DNA from: Pseudooceanicola atlanticus
GTDB lineage: Bacteria > Pseudomonadota > Alphaproteobacteria > Rhodobacterales > Rhodobacteraceae
Assembly: GCF_000768315.1 (NCBI RefSeq)
Contig: NZ_AQQX01000007.1
Location: 86,158 to 150,157, forward strand
DNA: 64,000 nt
Direction of reading: 5' to 3'
Part shown: positions 32,816 to 45,321 of the stretch, piece after piece
Position numbering within the stretch: position 1 is the stretch's first letter
Layout of the letters: each line of letters begins with the position of its first letter
Notes under the pieces: model-generated
What the model was told of the DNA's origin: nothing
What the model saw: the letters and a program-made list of their open reading frames with translations, nothing else
The model's database searches: none
Position numbers and translations under genes: made by a program

Positions 32816-33645
32816 TGCCCAAGTTCAATCTTTCCCAGGCCACGGCCGTAACGCTGCTGGCCATCATGGTGGTGCTGATTATCATCGTGCCGCTTCTTCC
32901 GGGCTACGACCCCTACAAACAGGACCTCGGTGGAGCTTTGCTGCCGATGGGCGGTGAGAATTTCCGCGGCGACTTCTACCTGCTGGGTACCGATACGCTG
33001 GGCCGCGACATGCTGGATCGCCTGGCTCTGGCTGGGCAGGTGTCGGCCCTGATCGGGCTGAGCGCCGTGATGGTGAGCCTGTTCATCGGTGTCACCCTGG
33101 GCCTGATCGCCGGATATTTCCGCGGCCCGGTCGAGAATGTCATAATGGGTCTGGCCGACCTTCAGCTTTCGATCCCCAGGGTGCTGCTGCTGATCGCCGT
33201 GACAGCCATCATCGGGCCGAGCGTGACGAACCTTGCCCTGCTTCTGGGCCTGACCAGCTGGGTCGCCTATGGCCGCGTGGCACGGGGCATGACGCTCAGC
33301 CTGCGCGAGCGCGAGTTCATCCTGTCGGCCCGCACGCAAGGCTCCACCGCGACGTGGAACATCCGCAAGCATCTGCTGCCGAACGTATTGCCGCAGATGC
33401 TGATCGTGGGGTCCTACGAATTCGGCATGATCATCGTGATGGAGGCATCGCTGTCCTATCTCGGCCTAGGTGTTCAGCCGCCGCTGCCCTCCTGGGGCAT
33501 GATGGTGAGCGAAGGGCAGAACTACCTCGCCCTGGCGCCGCATCTGGCGATCCTGCCGAGCATTGCGCTCTTTATCCTCGTGGCGGGCTTCCAGTTCCTG
33601 TCGCAGGCCTTCACCCGCGAAAATGAACTGGAACTGGTGGCATGA
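32815..33645 (+). CDS. ABC transporter permease (DppC/OppC family)
   Basis: A 276-aa inner-membrane permease whose ATG overlaps the preceding stop (TGATG). It shows LGTDTLGRDMLDRL, the hallmark of DppC-type permeases, and an EAA loop reading EREFILSARTQGSTATWNIR. It has five or six hydrophobic segments. With the DppB-like protein it forms the channel for a peptide-type or small-organic importer. Confidence 0.91.
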   Translation: MPKFNLSQATAVTLLAIMVVLIIIVPLLPGYDPYKQDLGGALLPMGGENFRGDFYLLGTDTLGRDMLDRLALAGQVSALIGLSAVMVSLFIGVTLGLIAGYFRGPVENVIMGLADLQLSIPRVLLLIAVTAIIGPSVTNLALLLGLTSWVAYGRVARGMTLSLREREFILSARTQGSTATWNIRKHLLPNVLPQMLIVGSYEFGMIIVMEASLSYLGLGVQPPLPSWGMMVSEGQNYLALAPHLAILPSIALFILVAGFQFLSQAFTRENELELVA

Positions 33646-35714
33646 AGGACGGAACTATGACGCTTGAAGATACCCCGACCGGTCAGAATTCCGACGTGAT
33701 GGTGTTGCAGGTCGAAAACCTGTCCATCGACGCCGTCACCCCCAAGGGTGTGACGCACTTGGTGCAGAACATCAGCTTTGAAGTCCGCGAGAACGAAGTG
33801 CTGGGCATCGTGGGGGAATCCGGATCGGGCAAGAGCCTGACGATGCTCGCCGTGCTGGGCCTGCTGGGGCCGAACCTCAAGATCGTGTCGGGCAGCATCC
33901 GCCTGCGTGGTCGCGAGGTGACCGACCTGTCCTTCGAGGAGATGCAGAAGCTGCGCGGCAAGGCGATGTCCATTGTCTTCCAGGACCCGCTGACGACGCT
34001 GAACCCGGTTCTGCGCATCGGCAAGCAGATCGGAGAGGCAGTGCAGTTGCACAATCCCGATTACTCCAAGGATCAGGTCAAGGCGCGGGTGATCGAGTTG
34101 CTGACGCTTGTCGGCATGCCCAACCCGGAAAAGCGCTATTCGCAGTTCCCGAACGAGTTCTCGGGCGGGATGCGCCAACGCGTGGTGATCGCGATCGCCA
34201 TGGCGAACGAACCCGACCTGCTGATCGCTGACGAACCGACCACGGCTCTGGATGTGACGATCCAGGCGCAGGTGATGAACGTGCTGGCCGAGGTGCGTGA
34301 ACGCACAGGGGCGGCCATGGTACTCATTACCCATGACCTTGGTCTTGTTGCGGAAAATGCCGACCGCATTGCCGTTATGTATGCCGGTCGCATGATGGAA
34401 GAGGCTCCCGCTAAAGAGATTTTCGAACGTCCGACCCATCCCTATACCGCCGGCCTGATCGCCAGCCTTCCACAGCTCGATCACCGGGTGGAGGAACTCT
34501 ATTCGATCCCCGGCTTCGTGCCTGACCTGTCGAACAGGCCTTCGGGCTGCGTCTTTCATCCGCGCTGCGCCATTGGCGGAAAGCGGCCGCCTTGCCTCGA
34601 AAAACGGCCCGAGCTTGCCCCGGCTGGCGAAGGACGCCGTGTTGCCTGTCATTTCCACGAGGAAACGGCGGCCTGGCGCGACGAACAGATGCGCAAGATG
34701 GCAGCGCCGGAAAACACCGCCGTTGCCCATGACGGGCCGCGCAAGAACGCATTGCTGATCGCCGAAAATCTAGAAAAGACCTTCGATGTCCGGGGCGGCC
34801 TGTGGAGCAAGCAGAAGCTCCATGCGCTCAAGGACGTCTCCTTCGAATTGCAGGCTGGCACGACGTTGGGCGTGGTCGGTGAATCCGGTTGCGGAAAGTC
34901 CACGCTGGCCAAGGTCATGCTCCGTCTGCTCGAAGCGTCGGGCGGTGAGGTCTACCTGAACGGCAAGAAGTTCTTCTCGCATCGCGGGCCCAGTCTGCGG
35001 CGTGCACGGAAGAACCTTCAGGTGGTATTCCAGGACCCGTATTCGTCGCTGGACCCGCGCATGAAAATCCACGAGATCATCGCCGAACCGCTGCGGATCA
35101 ATGGTGGGTACTCTGCCGATCGGGTGAACGAGTTGCTGGCGCATGTCGGCCTGACGCCCGAGGCAGGGCTGCGGCGACCGCCGGAATTCTCGGGTGGCCA
35201 GCGACAGCGGATCGCGATTGCACGGGCGCTGGCGCTGAACCCTGACGTACTGATACTGGACGAGGCCGTGTCGGCGCTCGACGTCTCGATCCAGGCGCAA
35301 GTCATCAACCTTCTCAAGGATTTGCAGGCCGAACTTAACCTGACTTACGTCTTCATCTCGCACGACCTGTCCGTCGTGCGGCATATCTCGGACGAGGTGG
35401 CGGTGATGTATCTGGGGCGGGTGATCGAAGCAGGCAAGGTCGACCAGGTCTTCGATGCCCCGGCGCATCCCTATACCAAGGCCCTGCTCGATGCGATCCC
35501 CAAGCCTGACCGGGACGAAGCCGTCGAACGGTTCACCGCCGAAGGCGACCTGCCGGACCCGATGAGGCCCCCGACCGGCTGCAAGTTCCGCACCCGCTGT
35601 CCGCTGGCGCGGGAGGCCTGCAAGGGCGAAGACCCCGAGCTGATCGCGCGGGACGGGACGGATCACCCCTCCGCCTGCCTGTTCCCGCTGACGCGTGACG
35701 CGGTCCCGGCCTGA
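33642..35714 (+). CDS. Fused dual ABC ATPase (DppD-DppF type)
   Basis: A 690-aa protein with two ATPase modules usually made as separate proteins. Module 1 (about 15-340) has Walker A GESGSGKS, signature FSGGMRQR and Walker B LLIADEPT. Module 2 (about 365-690) has [17 protein letters not shown] and [12 protein letters not shown]. Both end with the oligopeptide-ATPase C-terminal Cys motif (CVFHPRCA and CKFRTRCP). ATG overlaps the permease stop (ATGA); a second Met at 33657 also has a good ribosome site. It powers the importer and is followed by a terminator. Confidence 0.92.
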   Translation: MKDGTMTLEDTPTGQNSDVMVLQVENLSIDAVTPKGVTHLVQNISFEVRENEVLGIVGESGSGKSLTMLAVLGLLGPNLKIVSGSIRLRGREVTDLSFEEMQKLRGKAMSIVFQDPLTTLNPVLRIGKQIGEAVQLHNPDYSKDQVKARVIELLTLVGMPNPEKRYSQFPNEFSGGMRQRVVIAIAMANEPDLLIADEPTTALDVTIQAQVMNVLAEVRERTGAAMVLITHDLGLVAENADRIAVMYAGRMMEEAPAKEIFERPTHPYTAGLIASLPQLDHRVEELYSIPGFVPDLSNRPSGCVFHPRCAIGGKRPPCLEKRPELAPAGEGRRVACHFHEETAAWRDEQMRKMAAPENTAVAHDGPRKNALLIAENLEKTFDVRGGLWSKQKLHALKDVSFELQAGTTLGVVGESGCGKSTLAKVMLRLLEASGGEVYLNGKKFFSHRGPSLRRARKNLQVVFQDPYSSLDPRMKIHEIIAEPLRINGGYSADRVNELLAHVGLTPEAGLRRPPEFSGGQRQRIAIARALALNPDVLILDEAVSALDVSIQAQVINLLKDLQAELNLTYVFISHDLSVVRHISDEVAVMYLGRVIEAGKVDQVFDAPAHPYTKALLDAIPKPDRDEAVERFTAEGDLPDPMRPPTGCKFRTRCPLAREACKGEDPELIARDGTDHPSACLFPLTRDAVPA

Positions 35715-35761
35715 TCGGTCGGGGCGCGCGCCCTGACGGGCGGCGCGGCATTCGAGAAAAG

Positions 35762-35796
35762 AAAACCACCCCGGCCAAGCGGCACGGGGTGGTTTT
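35762..35796. terminator. Bidirectional Rho-independent terminator
   Basis: AAAACCACCCCG (35762-35773) pairs with CGGGGTGGTTTT (35785-35796) around an 11-nt loop. It lies between the convergent ABC ATPase gene (stop 35714) and flavoprotein gene (stop 35818). Confidence 0.88.
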
Positions 35797-35817
35797 CGGT
35801 TCGGCGGATGAGACGCG

Positions 35818-37185
35818 TCAGGCGTTCAGACCAGCCTTGCGCCCCAGGACCACGGCCGCCAGCAATCCGTTGCCGGACAGGTAGCCATAATCGCCGGTGC
35901 CGGAAACGCCGGTTGCGGCCCCGCCCACGGCATAGAGATTGTCGAAGACACCGCCTCCGTTCCGTTTCACGCGCGCATCGGGTGTCACGTCCAACCCGCC
36001 CTGGGTGTGGAAGAGCGTGCCGGTGACGCGTACGGCGCAGTAGGGAGCCTTGAGCGCCTTGTCAGCGTCAAAGCTGCGGCCGAAAGGGTCTTCACCCTGT
36101 CCGATCCCCGCCATCGTGGTTTCAAGTGCATCGACGGGCAGGCGGCATTTCCCGGCCAATTCGGCGATCGTGTCTGCCGTCAGTATGGCGCCCTGCGCTT
36201 CGGCGTCTTGGAAATCGGCGAATTGGCGCGCGATCCCGGCGATACGGTCGTCGAAAATGGCCCAGGCAATGCCTTCGGGCTGGGCCAGCACGGCGCGCGC
36301 AGCCTCGGAATAGCCCTGCATTTCGTTCCAAAAGCGTTTGCCCTCGATATTCACCTGAACGCCGCCTTCGGTGATGACGGCCCAGGAAATCAGGATGCCA
36401 TGGGGGTGCGCCACGTTGCCATGACCCTGGTAGGCCCCCAGATGGTCCGTGGCTGCGCCAAGCGCTTCGCCCCAGCGGATCGCGTCGCCGCGATTGCCAG
36501 TATGGCCGAAATAGATCGCATCCTCGATCTCGGGCATGTAGCGGCCCACCATCTCGCGATTGCCGCCAAAGCCGTTGCACGCAAGGATAAGGGCGTCGCA
36601 GCCGATCTGTTCGGTCGACCCGTCCGGCAGGACCGATGTGACACCCACGACTTTACCGTCCTCGGAAGCATGCAGTTGTTCGACGCGCCGCTCCGTGACG
36701 ATGGGAATGCCTTGTGCCTCCAATGTGGCGCGCAGCCGGTCGACCAGTTCACGGCCCGCGCGCGAGGGCAAGCCATGCATGCGCCGCCGTGAATGGCCCG
36801 GATAACTGAAATCCGACACGACCGAGAAGGGTAGGTCATAGTTGTCCGTCAACCAGTCGATCACCTCCGCCGCGCCGCCCGCCAGGGCCGCGACGAGGTC
36901 GGGATCGTTCTTGCCCTTTGCCTTGTCCATGATGTCCTGGGCGAAAAGCTCTGCGTTGTCCTCGATGCCGGCCTCGCGCTGCACGCGGGTGCCGGGCGCG
37001 GGGATCAATCCGGCGGACAGGGCGGTCGAACCCGAGGGGACCGCGTCGGCCTCCAGCACGATGACCTCGCGGCCGCGTTCATGGGCGGTCAGGGCCGCGA
37101 TCATGCCCGCCGCGCCGGAGCCGATGACTAGCACTTCGGCGGACACCTCGAACCCGTCTGACGGCGGGGGCAGCAGGTCGGTCAT
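35818..37185 (-). CDS. FAD-dependent oxidoreductase, fumarate reductase/ketosteroid dehydrogenase-like
   Basis: A 455-aa FrdA/KstD-fold flavoprotein. The FAD motif VIGSGAAGMIAAL is near residue 20, STALSAG is near 54, and HTQGGLDV near the end is the signature region contacting substrate and flavin. It lacks a heme domain or export signal. It would add or remove two hydrogens at a C-C bond next to a carbonyl. A close paralogue lies at 47790. It ends the minus-strand operon that starts at 42974, with a 4-nt overlap to the lyase gene before it. Confidence 0.88.
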   Translation of the reverse strand: MTDLLPPPSDGFEVSAEVLVIGSGAAGMIAALTAHERGREVIVLEADAVPSGSTALSAGLIPAPGTRVQREAGIEDNAELFAQDIMDKAKGKNDPDLVAALAGGAAEVIDWLTDNYDLPFSVVSDFSYPGHSRRRMHGLPSRAGRELVDRLRATLEAQGIPIVTERRVEQLHASEDGKVVGVTSVLPDGSTEQIGCDALILACNGFGGNREMVGRYMPEIEDAIYFGHTGNRGDAIRWGEALGAATDHLGAYQGHGNVAHPHGILISWAVITEGGVQVNIEGKRFWNEMQGYSEAARAVLAQPEGIAWAIFDDRIAGIARQFADFQDAEAQGAILTADTIAELAGKCRLPVDALETTMAGIGQGEDPFGRSFDADKALKAPYCAVRVTGTLFHTQGGLDVTPDARVKRNGGGVFDNLYAVGGAATGVSGTGDYGYLSGNGLLAAVVLGRKAGLNA

Positions 37186-38051
37186 GATCCTTCCTCGTAT
37201 CGGCGCCCCCGTTCGAGGATCGCGTCGGTGCCCAGCTTTTCGTTCAGCGTGCCGAAATCGTACATCCGGTCGGAAAACGCCTTGTTCGATCCGGTGGCGT
37301 AGAGGCTGGCGTAGTAATCCTCCATGGATTTCAGCAGGGCACGCACGATGCCACCCGGGAAGATCACGAAGGAATAGCCGATGTTCTGCAAGTCGTCCTT
37401 GCCCTGGATCGGGGTCGTGCCGCCTTCGACCATGTTGGCCATCAGGGGCACGCGACCCTTGAAGTGGTCTGCGATGGTTTCCAATTCCTCGCGGGAGCGC
37501 GGAGCCTCGATGAACAGCATGTCGGCGCCGGCTTCGACATAGCGCTCCGCACGTTCGATGGCGGCGTCGTAGCCTTCGACCGCCAGTGCGTCGGTGCGGG
37601 CGATAATGAGGGTTTCGTCGCTCTTGCGGGTATCGGCCATGATCGCGATCTTCGATGCCATTTCCTGCGCCGAGATCAGGCTCTTGTCCTTCAGGTGACC
37701 GCAGCGTTTGGGGAATGTCTGATCTTCGACCTGCAGGGCAGAGGCCCCGGCCTTTTCATAGACCTGCATCGTTCGGCCCGCGTTCAGGGCATTGCCGAAC
37801 CCGGTATCGGCGTCGATGACGATGGGCAGATTGATCCGGTCACTGATCAGCGACAGGGTTTCCGCCATCTCGGTCATCGTCGATAGGCCAATATCCGGCT
37901 GTCCAAGCCGCGTGTAGGCGACAGCTGCCCCGGAGAGGTAGACGGCCTCGAACCCGGCGGCTTCGGCCGATGCGGCGGTCAGGGCGTCGTAGACACCGGG
38001 GGCGACCAGGATCTCGGGCCGGGCGAGGAGGGATTTCAGGCTGCGGGTCAT
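37182..38051 (-). CDS. Isocitrate lyase/PEP mutase superfamily lyase (second copy)
   Basis: A 289-aa TIM barrel with DADTGFGNALNAG (metal site) near residue 85 and FPKRCGHLKDK (active loop) near 118. The family includes methylisocitrate lyase, 2,3-dimethylmalate lyase and oxaloacetate decarboxylase. It is similar to the protein at 21649 but sits in the HutC-type GntR unit with the LeuC/LeuD-like pair, a combination that fits hydration of an alkyl-maleate followed by C-C cleavage. It overlaps both neighbours by ATGA. Confidence 0.9.
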   Translation of the reverse strand: MTRSLKSLLARPEILVAPGVYDALTAASAEAAGFEAVYLSGAAVAYTRLGQPDIGLSTMTEMAETLSLISDRINLPIVIDADTGFGNALNAGRTMQVYEKAGASALQVEDQTFPKRCGHLKDKSLISAQEMASKIAIMADTRKSDETLIIARTDALAVEGYDAAIERAERYVEAGADMLFIEAPRSREELETIADHFKGRVPLMANMVEGGTTPIQGKDDLQNIGYSFVIFPGGIVRALLKSMEDYYASLYATGSNKAFSDRMYDFGTLNEKLGTDAILERGRRYEEGS

Positions 38052-38665
38052 GTTGCGCTCCGGATCATGGTTTCCGCTTCTTCACAGGTCATCTGATCGC
38101 AGACGGACCCCAGCGAGGTGAGCGTGGCCTGCTGGACCTCGGGTTTGAATGCGCCGCACCCGTCGGTCAGCAGTATCGTGTGGATGTCGCGCAGGTGGGC
38201 GTCGCGCACGGTGCTGGCCACGCCGCCATTGGTGACGATGCCGCCGATGATCAGCGTGTCCACCTTCAGCGCACGCAGGATGTATTCCAGGCGCGTCTGG
38301 AAGAAGGCGGAATAGTTCACCTTTTCAACGACATAATCGGGTTCCTGAAGCAGGTCGACGACGGTGTGGCCCCATGCGCCGGGCTTGAAGTCACCCTTGC
38401 CGAGGAATGGTCGCAGCTCTTTCAAGTGCGGGGCGATCAGTGGCTCTCCGCCCGGCCCCGGAACCAGCGTGAACTGGGCCGAGACATAGCTGCCGCCCTT
38501 GTCGCGCAGGGCATCGATGACAGGCTTCACGCGTCCCGGCAGGGCCGCGATTTCGTCGGTGCCCAATCCGGCCCGGCCATAGGCGCCATCTGGATGCAGA
38601 AAGTCGTTCTGCAAGTCGATGGTCACGAGTGCCGTTCGTGAAGGGTCGAAACTGTGAGTGGCCAT
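38048..38665 (-). CDS. Isochorismatase-fold protein lacking the catalytic Cys
   Basis: A 205-aa protein with Asp17 (VTIDLQNDF) and Lys115 (VVEKVNYSAF), but the usual TN.CV..T segment reads TNGGVASTVRDA, placing Gly148 where the nucleophilic Cys belongs. Among characterised relatives, isochorismatases of the EntB/PhzD type also have Gly there and hydrolyse a vinyl ether by acid catalysis. It is therefore unlikely to be an amidase like its paralogue at 28291. It is coupled to the lyase gene by ATGA and lies 1 bp after HyuA. Confidence 0.87.
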   Translation of the reverse strand: MATHSFDPSRTALVTIDLQNDFLHPDGAYGRAGLGTDEIAALPGRVKPVIDALRDKGGSYVSAQFTLVPGPGGEPLIAPHLKELRPFLGKGDFKPGAWGHTVVDLLQEPDYVVEKVNYSAFFQTRLEYILRALKVDTLIIGGIVTNGGVASTVRDAHLRDIHTILLTDGCGAFKPEVQQATLTSLGSVCDQMTCEEAETMIRSAT

Positions 38666-38666
38666 G

Positions 38667-40726
38667 TCAGGCCTCCTTCCGTTCGATGACGACGTTGCCG
38701 AACTGGTCGACGGTGCCCTTGAGGTCCGGTTCGATCAGGATCGTCGTGTCCGGCTGTTCGAGGATGGCCGGACCGTCGATCACCGTCCCGACCGGCAGGG
38801 TCAGGCGGGTGTAGATCGGCGTGTCGTGCCAGTCACCGCCGACATGGACCTTGCGCGTGGTGCGCAGGCTGTCTTCGGCTTTGCCATCGTTCGTCGGGGC
38901 CAGCGTGCTGAGGTCGAACTTGGGCCGGCGGCCGATCACGGCCGTGCGCAGGTTCAGGATACGGCGCACGCCGCCCTCCAGCAGACGCCCGAAGCTTGCC
39001 ATATAGGCGGCGTCGAAGGCCTCTCCAATCTCGTCGTGGGTGGGGGCGGTCACGCCATCCTCGCCGACATTTATAGTCAGCGGGACCGACACGGTATGCG
39101 TCTGGCCGACATAGGCCATGTCCAGTTCGACCACGATGTCGCGCCCTTCGAAGGTCACGCCCGCATCGTCGAGAAGCTTCAGGCCGCGAACGCGGTGTTC
39201 CTCGATGATCTCGGCGATGCGCGTGGTGTCGGCTTCGTGCGCCAGGGCGTTGACTGTCTGAACGAAGTCCTGGCGCATATCGGCGATCACGCAGCCCATG
39301 GCCGAGGTCACGCCGGGATAGCGCGGGATGATCGCCGATGCGATGCCCACTTCGGACAGCATGGCGCCCGTGTGCAGGGCCCCGCCGCCGCCAAACGGCA
39401 TGAACGCAAAGTGGCGGGGGTTGTGGCCGCGCTCGATCGACACGAGGCGGATCGCCCCGGCCATGCGCGAATTAGCGACCTTCAGGATCGCTTCGGCCGC
39501 CGACAGCGTATCGAGCCCCAGGGGCTGGCCCACATGTTCGTCGATAGCCTTCGACGCGGCTTCGACGTCCAGGCGGTCCAACTTGCCGCCGATGGGGCGG
39601 TCCGGGTCGATCCGGCCCAGAACCACGTTGGCGTCGGTCACGGTCGGGCGGGTATTGCCCTGCCCATAGGCTACCGGCCCGGGGTTCGAGCCCGCGCTTT
39701 CCGGCCCGATGTTCAGCAGCCCGCCCTTGTCGACCCAGGCGATGGAGCCGCCACCGGCACCGATCGTCGTGATCTCGATCATCGGGGTGCGGACGACCAT
39801 GCCGAAGTCGATTGATGTTTGGGGCGCGAGGCTGGGTTCGCCATCGGCAATCAGCGAGACGTCGAAGGACGTGCCACCCATGTCGCCGGTGATGATGTTC
39901 GGGAACCCTGCCGTGCTGGCAATGTACCCCGCCGCGATCACGCCCGCCGCGGGGCCCGACAGCGCGGTGCGCACGGGCAGTTGGCAGGCCGTGTCGACGG
40001 CCATCACGCCGCCGTTGGACTGCACGATCAGGAACTCGCCGCCAAAGCCGCCATCGCGCAGCGCCGTTTCCAGACGCCCCAGATAGCCGGCCACTTCGGG
40101 CTGGAGATAGGCGTTGAGCGCGGTTGTCGATGTCCGTTCGAACTCCCGGATTTCCGGCAGGATCTCGTGGCTGGCCGAGACATGTTCGGACGGCCAGATG
40201 TCACGGACGGCAGCAACCGCCGCGGCTTCGTTTTCGCGATTGGCATAGGCGTTGACGAAGACGATTGCGCAGGCGGCACAGCCCTGGTCCAGCAGGGATT
40301 GAGCGGCAGCCTTCACCGCGTCGATATCGACGGGCGTCAGGACGGACCCGTCGGCCAGCGTCCGCTCGGGGACTTCAAGGCGGAGGTTGCGCGGCACGAC
40401 CGGGTCATAATCGCCGCGCAGACCCCAGGTCTGACGCCTGTCGCGACGGCGCATTTCCAGCGTGTCGCGGAAGCCTTCGGTGGTGATGATGCCGATCTTG
40501 GCACCCTTGCGTTCCAGCAGGGCGTTGGTGCCTGCGGTCGTTCCGTGCACGACGGTGCCCAGTTCGCCCAAATCGGTCACTTCGCGCCCGATCCCGTCCA
40601 GGAAGCCGCCGGACTGGTCCGGGCGGGTGGTCGGGACCTTGGCAACACGGGCCTCGCCCGTGGCCTCGTCCAGAACGAATACGTCGGTAAAGGTGCCGCC
40701 AACATCGACACCGGCCATCTTGGTTT

Positions 40727-40730
<4 letters not shown>
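38667..40730 (-). CDS. Hydantoinase/oxoprolinase subunit A (HyuA family)
   Basis: A 687-aa ATP-dependent subunit. GVDVGGTFTDVFV near the start and the later GDMGGTSFDVS are the two phosphate loops of the actin/ASKHA-like nucleotide site. HGTTAGTNALLERKG lies between them. HyuA/HyuB complexes include N-methylhydantoinase, 5-oxoprolinase and acetone/acetophenone carboxylases, all of which phosphorylate a carbonyl or amide oxygen. Its ATG overlaps the HyuB stop (ATGA). Sequence alone does not choose between cyclic amide hydrolysis and ketone carboxylation. Confidence 0.9.
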
Positions 40731-42986
<2,256 letters not shown>

Positions 42987-42993
42987 CTATTAT

Positions 42994-43013
42994 CTGTATC
43001 TTTTTTAATACAG
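42994..43013. promoter_or_regulatory. Inverted repeat, candidate HutC-type GntR operator
   Basis: CTGTAT (42994-42999) and ATACAG (43008-43013) are inverted around an AT-rich 8-nt centre. The site lies 20 bp before the tautomerase start and 87 bp before the GntR start. It differs from the operator found elsewhere in the window, and the neighbouring regulator is of a different GntR subfamily, so a separate control circuit is likely. Confidence 0.5.
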
Positions 43014-43099
43014 CTTTGATGGATACTAGAAGACTGAAATCCGAAAAGGCAAGGGAACATCTTGCTTGAAACGCGCAATTGTTTCGCTACGGTTGCAGC

Positions 43100-43915
43100 A
43101 TGACGAAAGATTTGGTCGATTCCGCGGGCCCCGTGGCCGGACAAGCGCCACCCGAAGGGGGTAAGGCGCGGCGTGTCTATCTTCTTCTCAAGGATCGAAT
43201 CGCGCGTGGCGAGTATCCTGAGGGTGCGGCTCTACCAGGGGAACAGCGCCTGGCGCAGGAATTCGAGGTGTCGCGGGTCACGGTCCGCCGCGCGCTGGAT
43301 GCGCTGCATGCCGATCACATGATCGAGAAACGCCCAGGCAGTGGGACAATCGTCCAACGGGGGCGGTCGGCTTCGGTTCTGGCGGGGGATTTCGCGACCC
43401 TGATGCCGCAATTGATCGAGATGGGGCAGGCAACCGAGGCGCGGCTGCTGTCCTATGGCTATGCCCAGCCATCCTCCGTCGTGGCATCCGCGCTCAACCT
43501 CGAGCCGACGGACCGGGTGCAGACCGCGGTGCGTGTCCGACTGGTCGAAGGCGAACCGTTCTCGCATCTTACCACGCATGTGCCCGAGCAGATCGCGCGC
43601 AATTATTCAGAGGCCGATCTGGCCACGACGCCTTTGTTCCGCCTGCTGGAACGCGGTGGCGTGCATATAGATCATGCGGACCAGACCGTGTCGGCCGCGC
43701 TGGCCAGCCCCGAAGTGGCCGAGGCGCTCTCGATCTCTGTCGGGGCACCGTTGTTGACCATCGAACGGGTGGTTCGCGACGATACGGGCAAGGGGGTCGA
43801 ATTCCTGTCGGCCCTGTACCGCCCTGACCGTTTCCGCCTGGAAATGGCACTGTCGCGGGTCGGGTCCCGCGAAGATCGCCACTGGGCCCCCGTCATCGGA
43901 ACCAAAGGATCCTGA
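43100..43915 (+). CDS. GntR-family regulator, HutC/UTRA subfamily
   Basis: About 271 aa from the Met at 43100; a TTG at 43079 in the same frame is possible. No strong ribosome site is seen for either. The winged helix is at about 25-95 (LAQEFEVSRVTVRRALDAL, then KRPGSGTIV). The UTRA ligand domain follows, with VRLVEGEPFSHLTTHVP and LSISVGAPLLTIERVV. It is divergent from the tautomerase-HyuBA operon and 2 bp upstream of the LeuC-like gene, so it probably regulates both. Confidence 0.88.
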   Translation: MTKDLVDSAGPVAGQAPPEGGKARRVYLLLKDRIARGEYPEGAALPGEQRLAQEFEVSRVTVRRALDALHADHMIEKRPGSGTIVQRGRSASVLAGDFATLMPQLIEMGQATEARLLSYGYAQPSSVVASALNLEPTDRVQTAVRVRLVEGEPFSHLTTHVPEQIARNYSEADLATTPLFRLLERGGVHIDHADQTVSAALASPEVAEALSISVGAPLLTIERVVRDDTGKGVEFLSALYRPDRFRLEMALSRVGSREDRHWAPVIGTKGS

Positions 43916-43917
43916 AC

Positions 43918-45321
43918 ATGCCGCCGCTTAGGTTGCTTGATCGCCTCTGGGAGGCGCACGAGGTGCATCGTCGTGACGATGGAGCCTCTCTGCTCTGGGT
44001 GGATCGCCACCTTGTCCACGAAGGATCGCACCATGCCTTCCGAAAGATCGCGGAGCGCGGCTTGTCCGTGGCAGAACCGGGGCTGACGACCGCTGTGGTG
44101 GACCATTACGCGCCGACGCGGGACCGCGGCGATGGCGGTGCATCCGACGATATCCGCGCGATGATCCAACGGCTGGAGGTCAACGCGAAAGAGCACGGCA
44201 TCCGTTGCTTCGATCTGCGCAACCCGGGGCAGGGGATCGTCCACGTAATCGGTCCGGAACAGGGTCTGACCCTGCCGGGCTGCCTGATTGTCTGTGGTGA
44301 TAGCCATACCTCGACCCATGGTGCCTTCGGGGCGCTGGCCTTTGGCATCGGCGCGACGGAGGTGGCACATGTTCTGTCCACCCAGACGGTCTGGCAGGTC
44401 AAACCCAAGGCCATGCGCATCCGGTTCGAGGGAGAACTGGCGCCCGGGGTGGGTGCCAAGGACATGGCGCTTGGCTGGATTGCCCGGCTGGGGGCAGACG
44501 GGGCGCGCGGCCATGCCATCGAATATGCGGGAGCTGCCGTGCGGAACCTGTCGATGGAAGGGCGTATGACCCTTTGCAACCTGTCGATCGAGGGCGGGGG
44601 CCGCTTCGGCATGGTCGCGCCGGATCAAGTGACATTCGATTATATCAAGGGCCGCCGCTATGCCCCCGAAGGCGCAGAGCTTGAGCGAGCGCTGGCCGAC
44701 TGGGCCGAGCTGCGCACCGATGAGGATGCGGAATTCGACCGCGAAGAGGTGATCGACGCCGCCGACATCGCGCCGGTCGTGACCTGGGGCACCAGTCCCG
44801 AGGACGCGCTGCCGATCTTCGACAGCATCCCCGACCCGTCGCGCCTTCCCGAGGGCCGCGCGGCCAAGGTGGCAAGTGCGCTGGACTACATGGGCCTGAC
44901 CGCGGGACGACCGCTGGCAGGCACCAAGGTCGATCAGGTCTTTATCGGGTCCTGCACCAATTCGCGTATCGAGGATTTGCGCGCCGCGGCTCAGGTTCTG
45001 GCTGGCCGAAAGGCGAAGGTGCCGGGCACCGTGTCGCCCGGGTCGATGATCGTGAAGGCCCAGGCCGAGGCTGAGGGCTTGGACCGTATCTTTACAGAGG
45101 CCGGCCTCGACTGGGTCGGCGCGGGGTGTTCGATGTGCGTCGGCATGAACGGCGACCTCGTTCCACCGGGAAAACGCTGCGCATCAACCACCAACCGGAA
45201 TTTCCGTGGCCGCCAGGGGCCGGGCGCGCGTACCCACCTGATGTCGCCGGCCATGGTTGCTGCCGCCGCGGTCGCCGGGGAATTGACGGATGTGCGTGAC
45301 ATGCTGAAGGAACGCGCGTGA
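43918..45321 (+). CDS. Aconitase-family hydratase large subunit (LeuC-like)
   Basis: A 467-aa 4Fe-4S hydro-lyase subunit. Cluster cysteines are in FIGSCTNSR near residue 345 and GCSMCVGMN near 405; CGDSHTSTHGAFG is near 125. The length matches LeuC and dimethylmaleate hydratase subunit A. Its place beside a catabolic GntR gene, and near two ICL-type lyases and PrpD-like genes, makes leucine biosynthesis unlikely. A role in hydrating an alkyl-substituted maleate or citraconate-like acid is inferred. Confidence 0.9.
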   Translation: MPPLRLLDRLWEAHEVHRRDDGASLLWVDRHLVHEGSHHAFRKIAERGLSVAEPGLTTAVVDHYAPTRDRGDGGASDDIRAMIQRLEVNAKEHGIRCFDLRNPGQGIVHVIGPEQGLTLPGCLIVCGDSHTSTHGAFGALAFGIGATEVAHVLSTQTVWQVKPKAMRIRFEGELAPGVGAKDMALGWIARLGADGARGHAIEYAGAAVRNLSMEGRMTLCNLSIEGGGRFGMVAPDQVTFDYIKGRRYAPEGAELERALADWAELRTDEDAEFDREEVIDAADIAPVVTWGTSPEDALPIFDSIPDPSRLPEGRAAKVASALDYMGLTAGRPLAGTKVDQVFIGSCTNSRIEDLRAAAQVLAGRKAKVPGTVSPGSMIVKAQAEAEGLDRIFTEAGLDWVGAGCSMCVGMNGDLVPPGKRCASTTNRNFRGRQGPGARTHLMSPAMVAAAAVAGELTDVRDMLKERA

